A DNA stretch of 64,000 nt. Source: UBA7434 sp042090785. Lineage in GTDB: Bacteria; Pseudomonadota; Gammaproteobacteria; Pseudomonadales; UBA7434. The stretch is from NCBI GenBank assembly GCA_042090785.1, contig JBELIP010000002.1:1-64000 (forward strand). Direction: 5' to 3'. The position numbers were made by a program, and so were the translations under genes. The notes beneath the pieces are model-generated. The model worked only from the letters and a program-made list of their open reading frames with translations, ran no database searches and was not told the DNA's origin. Shown in pieces: positions 55,617 to 64,000 of the stretch (position 1 is the first letter of the stretch; each line of letters begins with the position of its first letter).

Positions 55617-56615
55617 TCATGGCAGCCCTCTTCGCCCCTGTTGGCCACCCGAATGCACAACAGCAATGGCTTTATCCGCATTGAGCTTGCCATCGCGTAA
55701 CTGTGACCAAAGGGCAAATAATAGTTTTGCCATGTAAACTTGATCTACCGGCTCAGCCATCTGCTTTTCAAGCAGCTGATGGAAGGCCAAAAGATCTTTA
55801 TTTACCCTAGCATAGCCCCCGCTGTGATACTCACTCAAAACTCGCCAAGGCTGGGATACAGTTTCCCTTTCACGAATATTCTTATTTTTACTCACAGCGA
55901 TTTGTTGCAAGAAACCATTAATATCGTGCGCCATTTCACAATGCCTTAAAACGCTAACTGCAGTGATATTTCCGTTATAAACATGGGAGCTTGAAGGGTT
56001 TATCACAGCATCAGCGCCAGCAATCATTCCTGCTGCTGTGCCGCCGGTGGCGCTTGCCAACCAAATGTCGTTCACATCACGGGGTAAGTGCCGCACAATC
56101 GTTTTACCCATTTCCGTGGTACCTAACAATCCGTCTAAATTACTGCCACCCACAGGAACAACCACTCCCTGGCCAAACTGCTGATGCAGCGTTGACCTCA
56201 TAGAGGCGTTTTGTAGTTGTTGGTAATCACTGCGAGAGACAAACTGAAGACGCATACCTAACTGCTGGGCATCTTTTAAAGTAGGCGTTAAAGTACTTTT
56301 TCTTTCACCACGAATAATACCAACCGTTTGCAAATGATAAGCATCACCGGCAGCCGCTAATGCATGAATATGGTTAGACCAAGGACCGCCGAAACTAATA
56401 ATGCGATTAATTTTTTGTTCTTTGGCGCGCTGAATACTGGGCAGCAGCTTAAATATTTTATTACCCATAATGCGATCGTTAGTGCCGCAACGAAGAGCAT
56501 CTAAGCGAATAAGATAAATTTTTGGTGCGAATTCAGCGAACAGTGGAATGGTTAACTCTTCAAAAACCAGATTAGCGGTTAGCTGTACTACGGTATTTGT
56601 AAAGTTTATGGTCAT
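55617..56615 (-). CDS. PLP-dependent ACC deaminase/D-cysteine desulfhydrase-like
   Basis: 332 aa fold II PLP enzyme. The Schiff-base Lys is in GNKIFKL near residue 51, followed by SFGGPWSNHIHALAAAG, the family signature. SATGGTAAGMIAGA binds the PLP phosphate. The C-terminal VHSGGQQG is typical. Members deaminate 1-aminocyclopropane-1-carboxylate or release sulfide from D-cysteine; the latter would fit the downstream rhodanese gene. Confidence 0.85.
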   Translation of the reverse strand: MTINFTNTVVQLTANLVFEELTIPLFAEFAPKIYLIRLDALRCGTNDRIMGNKIFKLLPSIQRAKEQKINRIISFGGPWSNHIHALAAAGDAYHLQTVGIIRGERKSTLTPTLKDAQQLGMRLQFVSRSDYQQLQNASMRSTLHQQFGQGVVVPVGGSNLDGLLGTTEMGKTIVRHLPRDVNDIWLASATGGTAAGMIAGADAVINPSSSHVYNGNITAVSVLRHCEMAHDINGFLQQIAVSKNKNIRERETVSQPWRVLSEYHSGGYARVNKDLLAFHQLLEKQMAEPVDQVYMAKLLFALWSQLRDGKLNADKAIAVVHSGGQQGRRGLP

Positions 56616-56835
56616 TAGAATGGGAGATTAATTGTTCGATTTTTAGATGAGCGCTATCTTAACCTAAAAACGCATTAGGCTGCTCTAAAAAAACCACTAA
56701 ACAATCAGGGTCTCATAACAGCCAAATCAAAAAGATCCGTTAAAGCCATAGTCAGAAGCATCGGTTTCGGCACCTTGAAACCCGTTGAAATCAACACGGA
56801 ATAGCGCTTACAAATAGGCTTTTAAACCCTCTACT

Positions 56836-57684
56836 TTAGCGCAACACAAAATGGTGAGCATACGGTGAATCGGCACGCCTGCGACCCCAAGCTGGGATTG
56901 AACGCCTATCGCCAACCAAGACACGGCGATTAGTTTGGCACGGAGCATCATTAAGCCGCCTATCGTTTACGCGACGATTAGACGCAGGCTTACATCTTCT
57001 ATCACTATTATGACTCCAAGCAGGTAAAATAATCGCTTGGTCATCTTGAATCTTTTTCATTAAAAAATGGAATTTATCGCAGCCTAAAAAACGCATAAGA
57101 TGATCGATTTTTACTGACTTGTTTGCCAACTTAATAAACTCTTCATAAGGTTTTTTGTTAAATATTCTTGCCACCTCAACGCGATGAAACTCATAGGCTT
57201 TGGCAACACATAGATTATGGTCGAGCGGCAAGAATTCAGTTTTAATTTTAGTTACTTCCCTGTCTATAATTTTTTGCGGGTAACCTACCGTTGACTCTCC
57301 TAACAATACTAAGGCATTCGCTAACCCTGCCTGCCAGTTTTTATCAAATGGAACCTTTACACCGAGTAGTTTTAACCAAGCTATTTGAGGTAAAAGCAAT
57401 GAAACCAATAAAGCAATTTCACTCATGCCCCATTGTAATTTAATAACAAAAAAATCTTGTAGCCAAGACACTTCGTTAATCACAATACACATTGCAAAAG
57501 CGGGAACAAACCAAACCACTAAAGTAAGAGGAACAACACCAGCAGAACGTATTAAAACTCGCTCTAGCGGTATTTTTCGGCTGTTATTCCAAAGCCCTAA
57601 TACTAAAAAAAAAACAGCCTGAAGCGAATAAACCCATGGTAAGTGGAAGCGTAATGGCTTGGCTATAAAACCAGATATAGTCAA
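56836..57684 (-). CDS. Membrane protein of unknown function
   Basis: 282 aa from a TTG. Three hydrophobic segments in the first 115 residues, then a soluble domain with a helical core, then a strongly basic tail with repeated DRR/NRR motifs. No family recognised. The first segment is encoded across a run of ten T (minus strand). An ATG at 57688 with GGCGG upstream opens another frame with an equally good membrane start and would enter this frame if the run had nine Ts. The true N-terminus is therefore uncertain. Confidence 0.55.
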   Translation of the reverse strand: MTISGFIAKPLRFHLPWVYSLQAVFFLVLGLWNNSRKIPLERVLIRSAGVVPLTLVVWFVPAFAMCIVINEVSWLQDFFVIKLQWGMSEIALLVSLLLPQIAWLKLLGVKVPFDKNWQAGLANALVLLGESTVGYPQKIIDREVTKIKTEFLPLDHNLCVAKAYEFHRVEVARIFNKKPYEEFIKLANKSVKIDHLMRFLGCDKFHFLMKKIQDDQAIILPAWSHNSDRRCKPASNRRVNDRRLNDAPCQTNRRVLVGDRRSIPAWGRRRADSPYAHHFVLR

Positions 57685-57800
57685 ACATCACATGCCGCCT
57701 GTTGAATTTTTATCTGCATGCGTTTTGCGCGAACTTTTTTACCATGATAACGAACCCGCCAAGGTGACTCTGGCGTATATTCATTAATTAACTGCAGCAG
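57681..57800 (-). pseudogene. Protein-like open frame without a start
   Basis: A 39-codon frame with protein-like composition (TPESPWRVRYHGKKVRAKR), but no ATG before codon 28 and a stop just upstream. Its TGA overlaps the region of the next gene's start. It could be a relic C-terminus or use a CTG start; it is not credited as a gene. Confidence 0.25.
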
Positions 57801-57840
57801 CTAAATTGTTAGCTACTTAGTCATTCCTTCATTTCGAGTA

Positions 57841-57978
57841 TCAAATACCACTTAACCAGTGCATTGCAAAGCCCCAAGCAAGAAACACAATCGCAACCGC
57901 ACACCACATATCCGCACGACTATCCGCATCACGCTCTGCAGCACTAATTTCATTCGTTGTTTCGTTTACATCTGTCAT
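57841..57978 (-). CDS. Small membrane protein, 45 residues
   Basis: An ATG with AGAGG 6 nt upstream opens a 45-aa frame. The acidic N-terminal half (TDVNETTNEISAAERDADS) is followed by one clear membrane helix (about residues 24-42, Trp at both ends) and a short tail LSGI. The acidic-then-helix layout predicts a single-span protein. No family recognised. It lies upstream of the unknown membrane protein in the same direction. Confidence 0.65.
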   Translation of the reverse strand: MTDVNETTNEISAAERDADSRADMWCAVAIVFLAWGFAMHWLSGI

Positions 57979-58309
57979 TACAAACCTCTTTGTCTAATGC
58001 TAATCTCAACCGCTGGGCTGTCGGTCCTAGCCAAACACTGGTCATGCACCCGCCTAGCCGTTAAGTTTAATAAAAACTGATATCACTTCAATAGAGTGAA
58101 CAAGCCCATTATAACAAGGCTTACGGGCCAGTCATCTACTCACACCACGGCAATATGCCACTTTATGCGCTCTAAAGCTTATTCGTTTAGCCGATAAGCT
58201 AAAACGGCTTTTCGATGATGCTGACTGCCTTATTGGCAGTGTTGTTAAGCGGCGTTTTTTGGTAAAGTAGCCGCCCTTTTTAGACTGATAGCGATATTAA
58301 CCGTCAAAT
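57979..58309. other. Spacer upstream of cysI
   Basis: 331 nt between the small membrane gene and cysI. A hairpin ACTGCC-TTATT-GGCAGT lies at 58224-58240, followed by GCGGC and GCCGC arms flanking a T run. It is 70 nt before the cysI start and could be regulatory. No convincing promoter was assigned and no gene is supported. Confidence 0.4.
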
Positions 58310-59965
58310 ATGTATATATACGACCAATACGACCGCCAAATACTCAATGAACGCGTCAATCAATTTCGCGGCCAAACCGACCGCTTTTTAGCTGGCGAAC
58401 TCAGCGAAGCTGAATTCTTGCCGTTGCGCCTCCAAAACGGCCTCTATATTCAACGCCTCGCGCCCATGTTACGTGTTGCCGTTCCTTATGGTCTTTATAA
58501 CACCGCGCAATTACGCAAGCTTGCCCATATCGCTCGCCACTATGATAAAGGCTATATCCACGTATCGACTCGCCAAAACTTCCAATTAAACTGGCCTCGC
58601 CTCGAAGATGTGCCAGATATCTTAGAAGAACTCGCTACCGTCGAAATGCATGCTATTCAAACCAGCGGTAACTGTATTCGCAACACCACAACCGACCAGT
58701 ACGCCGGCGTTGCCACTGATGAAATCGAAGATCCTCGTCCTTGGTGTGAGCTAATTCGCCAATGGTCGACCTTTCATCCTGAGTTTGCCCTGCTGCCTCG
58801 CAAATTTAAAATTGCCGTATGTGCGACCGAAGAAGATCGCGCCGCTTTTAAATTTCATGATATTGGCGTTGAATTAGTGCATAACAATGAAGGCCACACC
58901 CGCTTTCATATTCATGTTGGCGGCGGCTTGGGCCGCACGCCGGTTATCAGCCAATTAATTAAGAAAGACTTGCATTGGCAACATTTAATTACTTATCTCG
59001 AAGCGGTATTGCGCGTTTACAACCAATTGGGACGCCGCGACAATAAATATAAAGCGCGTATTAAAATTTTAGTTAAAGCTATGGGACCAGAAGCCTTTGC
59101 CGAACGCGTTGACCAAGAATGGCAACAGATTAAAGATAATGACAATACGCTTACCGAAGCAGCAGTTGCTCGCGTACAAACCTTTTTTGCACCACATGAT
59201 TACGATGTATTAGATGATTCATCGTGTAATCGTGAATTAGCATCACAACGGTTAGAATCTAACGACTTTGGTCGCTGGCTAGATAAAAATGTACAACCGC
59301 ATAAACAAGATGGCTATGCGATTGTTAACCTCGCATTAAAGCCAACCGGTATAGCGCCAGGTGATATTACTGATGTACAGATGGAAGCTATTGCCGACCT
59401 TGCGGACCAATACTCTGGCGGCTTACTGCGCAACACACACCAACAAAACATTGTGTTAGCCGACGTTAAAAAAGCGGATTTGTTTGCGCTATGGCAGCGT
59501 TGTCATGCGTTAAATCTTGCAACACCTAATTTGGGCTATCTCTCTGATCCTATTTGCTGCCCCGGTGGTGACTACTGCGCCCTAGCTAACGCGAAATCTA
59601 TTCCCATTGCCGAAGCGATTCAGCGCCAGTTTGATGACCTCGACTATTTGTATGACCTTGGCCCTATCGATTTAAATATCTCTGGCTGTATGAATGCCTG
59701 CGGTCATCACCATGTTGGGCATATTGGTATTTTAGGCGTGGACAAAAAAGGCCGTGAGTTTTATCAAATTTCACTGGGCGGTAATATGGGCCGCGAAGCC
59801 TCTATTGCAAAAATTCTTGGGCCTTCATTCACGCCAGAAGAAGTGCCTGCCGTTATTGAAAAAGTGCTTGAAGTGTTTACTCAACAAAGGCACCCAGAAG
59901 AATTATTTATCGACACTTACCGCCGCGTTGGCATCGATCCGTTTAAGGAGTATGTCTATGCCTGA
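58310..59965 (+). CDS. cysI: Nitrite/sulfite reductase (sirohaem, 4Fe-4S)
   Basis: 551 aa with the two-fold sirohaem reductase layout. Sirohaem contacts are in HVSTRQNFQLNW and QTSGNCIRNTT. The 4Fe-4S Cys pairs are in CCPGGDYC and NISGCMNACGHHH. The following DUF934 gene is the usual companion of the Pseudomonas-type sulfite reductase, so assimilatory sulfite reduction is the likely role. The start is MYIYDQYDRQ, the family's usual N-terminus. Confidence 0.93.
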   Translation: MYIYDQYDRQILNERVNQFRGQTDRFLAGELSEAEFLPLRLQNGLYIQRLAPMLRVAVPYGLYNTAQLRKLAHIARHYDKGYIHVSTRQNFQLNWPRLEDVPDILEELATVEMHAIQTSGNCIRNTTTDQYAGVATDEIEDPRPWCELIRQWSTFHPEFALLPRKFKIAVCATEEDRAAFKFHDIGVELVHNNEGHTRFHIHVGGGLGRTPVISQLIKKDLHWQHLITYLEAVLRVYNQLGRRDNKYKARIKILVKAMGPEAFAERVDQEWQQIKDNDNTLTEAAVARVQTFFAPHDYDVLDDSSCNRELASQRLESNDFGRWLDKNVQPHKQDGYAIVNLALKPTGIAPGDITDVQMEAIADLADQYSGGLLRNTHQQNIVLADVKKADLFALWQRCHALNLATPNLGYLSDPICCPGGDYCALANAKSIPIAEAIQRQFDDLDYLYDLGPIDLNISGCMNACGHHHVGHIGILGVDKKGREFYQISLGGNMGREASIAKILGPSFTPEEVPAVIEKVLEVFTQQRHPEELFIDTYRRVGIDPFKEYVYA

Positions 59966-60479
59966 TGCATCGAACCTAATTAAAGATAATCAAATTATTG
60001 ACAATGCTTGGCAGATTATTGCTAAAGATGCTGAGTTTTCTATTGCTGACGTCAGTGCCAATGACTTCCTATTGTTGCCACTCGCCACTTGGTTGCAATA
60101 TGCTGAACAATTACAAAACAGCAAAACTGTTGGCGTTTGGTTAGATAGCGATGAAAGCCCTGAGCCATTAAAGGCACTGTGCCAATCGATTCCGGTGATT
60201 GCGATTAACTTTCCTGTGTTTGCTGATGGCCGCGGCTATTCTTATGCGCGGATATTGCGTGATAACTATCATTACGCCGGCGATATTCGCGCCATTGGTG
60301 ATGTGCTGCACGATCAAATGTATTTTTATAAGCGCTGTGGCTTTAGCAGCTACCTGATTCGTGAAGATGCCAATGCCGAAAAAGCGCTGGCAGGTCTAAA
60401 TGACTTTAGTGCCAATTACCAAGTCGGCAGCGACCAATCGAATAGTAAGCAAGACATACCCGTTTTTCATAAGCGTTAA
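59958..60479 (+). CDS. DUF934 family protein, cysI partner
   Basis: 173 aa from an ATG with AAGGAG 7 nt upstream. It overlaps the cysI stop by 8 nt, so is probably translationally coupled. The DUF934 core is visible: FPVFADGRGYSYARILRD and HDQMYFYKRCGF. Members occur next to cysI in many proteobacteria and are annotated as oxidoreductase-like, but the reaction is not established. Confidence 0.9.
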   Translation: MPDASNLIKDNQIIDNAWQIIAKDAEFSIADVSANDFLLLPLATWLQYAEQLQNSKTVGVWLDSDESPEPLKALCQSIPVIAINFPVFADGRGYSYARILRDNYHYAGDIRAIGDVLHDQMYFYKRCGFSSYLIREDANAEKALAGLNDFSANYQVGSDQSNSKQDIPVFHKR

Positions 60480-60570
60480 ATCCATATAGAAACACATAGT
60501 GTAAAAATATCACGCGCCTACAGCCATTTTTTATTATGGCTGCCGGTGTTGATAGTAGTATGATGCAGAT

Positions 60571-61740
60571 ATGGAAACCGAAACGCTGACATTTTCTTTT
60601 TTTCTTATCTTTAGTGGTGCTGCCGCACTCGCCTCTTTTGCGCTTTATACACGCCAACCACTTATCATCGCCTATATTATGCTGGGCGCACTTATTGGCC
60701 CCTATGGCTTAGCGTTAGTGAGCGATATTGAATTACTGGAAGAAAGCGGTCATATAGGCATTATCTTTTTACTATTTTTACTTGGCCTTGATATGCAGCC
60801 ACAGGCTTTGGTGGCGGTGGCTAAAAAAGCCACGCTGGTGGCATTAGCCAGCTCGAGCTTGTTTGCCTTTGTTGGCTTTGGTATTGCGTCGCTGTTTGGC
60901 TTTAGTACCTTAGAGGCCGTGGTGATTGGTGCAGCCATGATGTTTTCTAGCACCATTATTAGCATTAAGCTGTTACCCACTACCATGCTGCATCATAAAC
61001 ACACGGGTGAATTAATTATTGGCTTATTATTAATTCAAGATTTACTGGCGATATTTGTCTTAATTGTTTTATTTAGTAGCGAATCAGGTCAATTTAATAT
61101 TAACCAACTGGGTATCGCTTTAGTCAGCCTTCCTCTACTCGCTGCCGCCGCATTTATGACGGTGAAGTATGTGCTGCTACGTTTAATTCAACGCTTTGAC
61201 CGCTTTCAAGAATATATTTTTCTACTGGCTATTGGCTGGTGCTTGGGCATGGCCGAAGCCGCTCATGCCGTTGGTTTGTCGGCAGAAATTGGTGCCTTTA
61301 TTGCCGGCATCACTTTAGCGACGAGTCCGATTTCACAATACATTGCCATTAACTTAAAACCGTTACGCGACTTCTTTTTAATCTTGTTTTTCTTTGCATT
61401 GGGTGCAAGGTTCGATTTAACACTGCTGGCTGATATTCTATTACCCGCACTACTGCTTGCCGTTATTATGACGGGGCTTAAACCGGTGATTTTTCGCTGG
61501 TTATTACAGGGTATGGATGAACACAAAGATTTAGCTTGGAGTGTGGGTTTTAGGCTGGGACAAAATAGCGAGTTTTCGCTGCTTATTGCTTATGTTGCTG
61601 CGGGCACCTTATTAATTGGCAAAGAGGCTTCGCATCTTATCCAAGCCACAGCCATACTGACATTTTTAATATCTACCTACATTGTTATTTTTAACTTCCC
61701 AACGCCTATTGCACCCTCTGATAAGCTACGACGCGATTAA
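60571..61740 (+). CDS. CPA2-family cation:proton antiporter (KefB-type)
   Basis: 389 aa, about 12 membrane helices. GALIGPYG and FLLFLLGLDM are family-typical; the ion-site QDLLAI segment and GFRLGQNSEFSLL are in the expected positions. The C-terminal RCK (TrkA-N) domain of KefB/KefC is absent, so it is a transporter-only form. K+ or Na+ exchange cannot be told. It overlaps the convergent aceK by 4 nt. Confidence 0.88.
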   Translation: METETLTFSFFLIFSGAAALASFALYTRQPLIIAYIMLGALIGPYGLALVSDIELLEESGHIGIIFLLFLLGLDMQPQALVAVAKKATLVALASSSLFAFVGFGIASLFGFSTLEAVVIGAAMMFSSTIISIKLLPTTMLHHKHTGELIIGLLLIQDLLAIFVLIVLFSSESGQFNINQLGIALVSLPLLAAAAFMTVKYVLLRLIQRFDRFQEYIFLLAIGWCLGMAEAAHAVGLSAEIGAFIAGITLATSPISQYIAINLKPLRDFFLILFFFALGARFDLTLLADILLPALLLAVIMTGLKPVIFRWLLQGMDEHKDLAWSVGFRLGQNSEFSLLIAYVAAGTLLIGKEASHLIQATAILTFLISTYIVIFNFPTPIAPSDKLRRD

Positions 61741-63494
61741 TACTCTGCGGGGTCTGCACCAAAAACGTCATTGTTAATACGCTTAAAACGTTTTTGACGT
61801 CGATATGGAAATACATCCGACACATAGCCAGCAGCAATTTTTTGTTGCAAGCCCTGCCAAAAACGATAGTCGTAAATATCGGCATGCAATTGGTTAAATA
61901 CTCTTTTTGCTTTGGGGTTGCCGGTAAAAAATAACCGAAACTCTTCGGGAAAAATATCGTTATCTTTCACATCAAACCAAGCACCCGGCGCCATTTCTTC
62001 TTCGTCGGTTCGTGCTTCTGGAATCTTTCTAAAGTTGCATTCACTTAACAGGCAAATTTCATCGTAATCATAAAAAACAACTCGGCCATGACGCGTAACA
62101 CCAAAGTTTTTTAATAACATATCGCCCGGAAATATATTCGCCGCTGCCAATTGTTTTATGGCATTACCGTACTCATCAATCGCACTATAAGTGCTGCCAT
62201 CATCAGCATTGGGTAAATATAAGTTAAGTGGCACCATTTTACGCTCAACATAAACATGCTTAAGTATGAGGGCATTGCCCGAGGTCTCAACCATTGAGGG
62301 CACCTCTTTATAAAGCTCGGCTAACAGCTCGTCGGAAAAACGGCGTTTATCAAATGCCAAGTATTTAAACTCATGAACATCCGCCATTCGCCCCGCACGA
62401 TCTGACGACTTTACCATGCTGTATTTTTCTTCTACCTGCTTGCGCGTCATATCCTTTGGCGGTGTAAAGCGATCTTTAATCACTTTATAAACATAGTCAA
62501 AGTCGGGCAAGGTAAATACCAGCATGACCATACCTTTAATACCCGGTGCAGAATTGTATTTTTGCTCTTGAGCAATTTGCTTAGTAAATGAAACAGCATA
62601 TTGATAAAAAGCCGTTTTACCATGCTTTGCAAAACCAATTGACGTAAACAGCTCAAAAATTTCTTTATGCGGCATCATGCGTTTTAACACAGCAACATAT
62701 TGCGCGGGATTATTGGTGCTCACCATAAAATATGAACGGGTAAAACTGAAGATCATACTGATTTCGTCACTGCCCAAAATAACGGCATCAACATACACCT
62801 CGCCTTTTTCGTTATGCATAAAAGGCAACGCAACGGGAATAATTTCATCGGGTAAATCTATATAGCCAATAAGATAAGCGCCTTTGTTTCTAAAAAAGAC
62901 ATTTTCAATAATTTTTATTGATATCTGCCCTTCAGCCGGCCTTACATCGGCAAAAAACTCAACAACACGGCCGACAATACGATTTACATCTCGATCAATA
63001 TCTTCGTAGGGAACTTGAAACTGAAAGCGTTCAAGTATTTCGCGCACGGTTTTATTTAAGCCGTGGTCGTACTCAAAGTTTATTAAAATATCATCAGCCG
63101 CAATGACTTTTGGATTTAACGATTTAACGCCGGCAAAGACACTGCTATGGCGGATAGCAACATGACCAAACACCCGATTAAACACCGAGTTAAAAAATGA
63201 TTCGGCAATTAAATGGTTAGGATGCTCGCTAATCATTTCGGTATAACGTGATTTTACCTGTGCCCAATTATCTTTATTTTGCAACTTATCACCGGCAATT
63301 TCTCGACAATGCTGCTCGGCATAACTTACTCGCTCACGATAAACCGTAAGCCGTAAGCGCATAGCGGCATGCACCTCATGCCACTGCGCTTGTTCAAAGC
63401 GTGTTTGCGCACCATGGGTGACATCCATAAAGTCGCTAAACATGGCTTCGAAACCATTAAGGATGCTATTAGCTATTGCGTCGGATAAATTCAT
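61737..63494 (-). CDS. aceK: Isocitrate dehydrogenase kinase/phosphatase
   Basis: 585 aa bifunctional enzyme that inactivates isocitrate dehydrogenase by phosphorylation and so opens the glyoxylate shunt. The N-terminal regulatory half is followed by a kinase-like fold; ATP-loop region SAPGIKGMVMLVF and catalytic region GVTRHGRVVFYDYDEICLL are recognisable. aceA and aceB are not in the window. Confidence 0.96.
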   Translation of the reverse strand: MNLSDAIANSILNGFEAMFSDFMDVTHGAQTRFEQAQWHEVHAAMRLRLTVYRERVSYAEQHCREIAGDKLQNKDNWAQVKSRYTEMISEHPNHLIAESFFNSVFNRVFGHVAIRHSSVFAGVKSLNPKVIAADDILINFEYDHGLNKTVREILERFQFQVPYEDIDRDVNRIVGRVVEFFADVRPAEGQISIKIIENVFFRNKGAYLIGYIDLPDEIIPVALPFMHNEKGEVYVDAVILGSDEISMIFSFTRSYFMVSTNNPAQYVAVLKRMMPHKEIFELFTSIGFAKHGKTAFYQYAVSFTKQIAQEQKYNSAPGIKGMVMLVFTLPDFDYVYKVIKDRFTPPKDMTRKQVEEKYSMVKSSDRAGRMADVHEFKYLAFDKRRFSDELLAELYKEVPSMVETSGNALILKHVYVERKMVPLNLYLPNADDGSTYSAIDEYGNAIKQLAAANIFPGDMLLKNFGVTRHGRVVFYDYDEICLLSECNFRKIPEARTDEEEMAPGAWFDVKDNDIFPEEFRLFFTGNPKAKRVFNQLHADIYDYRFWQGLQQKIAAGYVSDVFPYRRQKRFKRINNDVFGADPAEY

Positions 63495-63526
63495 TGTGTG
63501 AGTTATTTTATAGCTCCGCTTTATTC

Positions 63527-63559
63527 ACTTTGCTTTAACTTTGCTTTAACTTTGCCTTA
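63527..63559. repeat. Three 11-bp tandem repeats
   Basis: ACTTTGCTTTA at 63527 and 63538, and ACTTTGCCTTA at 63549. They lie in the rraA-aceK spacer, 33 nt upstream of the aceK ATG. Confidence 0.85.
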
Positions 63560-63578
63560 ACTTTTACCAACGTTGCTT

Positions 63579-64000
63579 TTATCTGTTCAATAAATTTTTA
63601 TTGGATACCAGTATGCCCGTTTGATCGGCGTATAAATAGTGGCCTGGCGTAAATGTTGTGCCTGCAAAGTTAACAGGCATATCTAGGCTACCCTGACCTG
63701 CCTTCACCGTTTTACGCGGAATTGATGCAATGGCCATAACGCCTATAGCCATGGGGGTAATGATTTCAACATCACGTAAGCAACCGTTAATCACAATGCC
63801 GGCCCAGCCGTTCTCTAAGGCCGCTGCAGCTAATTGATCACCTAACAAAGAACAGTGCATAGAGGCTTCGCCGTCGACCACTAATACCCTGCCCAGTCCT
63901 GGCAACTTAACTTGTTGTGCCACCAATGAGTTATCCTCGAAACATTTGACGGTGCTTATTGCCCCATAAAAAGCCTGTTTACCACCATAGTGTGATAACA
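63579..64000 (-). CDS. rraA: RraA family regulator of RNase E (5' truncated by window edge)
   Basis: The frame is open from the stop at 63579 to the window edge. It reads HYGGKQAFYGAISTVKCFED and then GRVLVVDG, both RraA signatures, so the start lies outside; an internal TTG at 63926 is not the real start. The later region has GIVINGCLRDVE (the RraA fold core) and HLYAD-like HYLYADQTGILVS. RraA binds and inhibits RNase E in E. coli. Confidence 0.92.
   Translation of the reverse strand, partial: LSHYGGKQAFYGAISTVKCFEDNSLVAQQVKLPGLGRVLVVDGEASMHCSLLGDQLAAAALENGWAGIVINGCLRDVEIITPMAIGVMAIASIPRKTVKAGQGSLDMPVNFAGTTFTPGHYLYADQTGILVSNKNLLNR

Noticed and set aside
55568..55717. Longer start for the cNMP-rhodanese gene
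   Set aside because: It would overlap the upstream PLP enzyme gene by 101 nt in another frame, and the added residues are a shadow of that gene.
60521..60542. CAGCCAT/ATGGCTG inverted repeat after the DUF934 gene
   Set aside because: The T run is in the loop, not after the stem, so it does not look like a terminator.
1..64000. tRNA, rRNA or CRISPR arrays
   Set aside because: No T-loop-like consensus, no ribosomal RNA signatures, and no spaced identical repeats were seen on reading both strands.

Overview
The window is a chromosomal segment of a gammaproteobacterium, A+T-leaning by eye. No rRNA, tRNA, CRISPR array or intact insertion sequence was seen. Gene order points to the Cellvibrionales/Pseudomonadales side of the class: pyrG-kdsA-eno-ftsB-ispD-ispF-truD-pcm, leuCD-asd-fimV-truA-trpF-trpBA-accD-folC-dedD-cvpA-purF-metZ, and cysI with a DUF934 gene. 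That placement is inference from synteny and protein character; no search was run.

Layout. 1-4.8 kb: guaA and guaB (minus) with a terminator hairpin between them, and divergent xseA. 5-10.5 kb: a signalling locus with a CRP-type regulator opposite an operon of a receiver-linked nucleotide cyclase, a CheY-like receiver and a membrane hybrid histidine kinase. 10.6-18.6 kb: a looser set of a lipoprotein peroxiredoxin, a GIY-YIG protein, a metallo-beta-lactamase-fold hydrolase, fabV, miaE with an unrecognised glycosyltransferase-like gene, a crotonase, a class II aldolase and an outer-membrane-like protein. 18.7-31.9 kb: the metZ-purF-cvpA-dedD-folC-accD-trpA-trpB-trpF-truA-fimV block. 31.9-32.6 kb: an odd intergenic region with an assembly gap and a long RNA-like stem. 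32.6-36.9 kb: asd and leuDC with a divergent LysR regulator; leuB is absent. 36.9-44.5 kb: pcm, truD, ispF, ispD, ftsB, eno, kdsA, pyrG. 44.8-57.7 kb: dinB, pepN, a DUF2797 gene, a YeaC-family gene, a rhomboid protease, nadK, a DUF1853 gene, a cyclic-nucleotide-binding/rhodanese protein, a PLP deaminase-like gene and unrecognised genes. 58.3-64 kb: cysI, DUF934, a cation:proton antiporter, aceK and a 5'-truncated rraA.

How it fits together. Most genes serve central metabolism: guanine nucleotides, tryptophan, leucine, aspartate family, methionine, folate, malonyl-CoA, isoprenoids, Kdo, CTP, NADP and sulfite reduction. The most system-like locus is 5.0-10.5 kb. Its cyclase carries Glu and His at the two positions that normally choose ATP or GTP, and its divergent CRP homologue departs from E. 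coli CRP at one cAMP-contact position. A second protein with cNMP-type domains sits at 54.4 kb.

The other main candidates for something new are (i) a 31-bp stem at 32.35-32.45 kb in which all six base transitions are G-U wobbles only on the minus strand, suggesting a selected RNA; (ii) a possible leucine attenuator plus LysR operator before leuC; and (iii) a 45-residue membrane protein at 57.8 kb. Both 100-N gaps look like unmerged contig overlaps (55 nt and 13 nt), and collapsing the second restores a normal end to pepN. Short, locally unique tandem repeats recur between genes and at gene ends.
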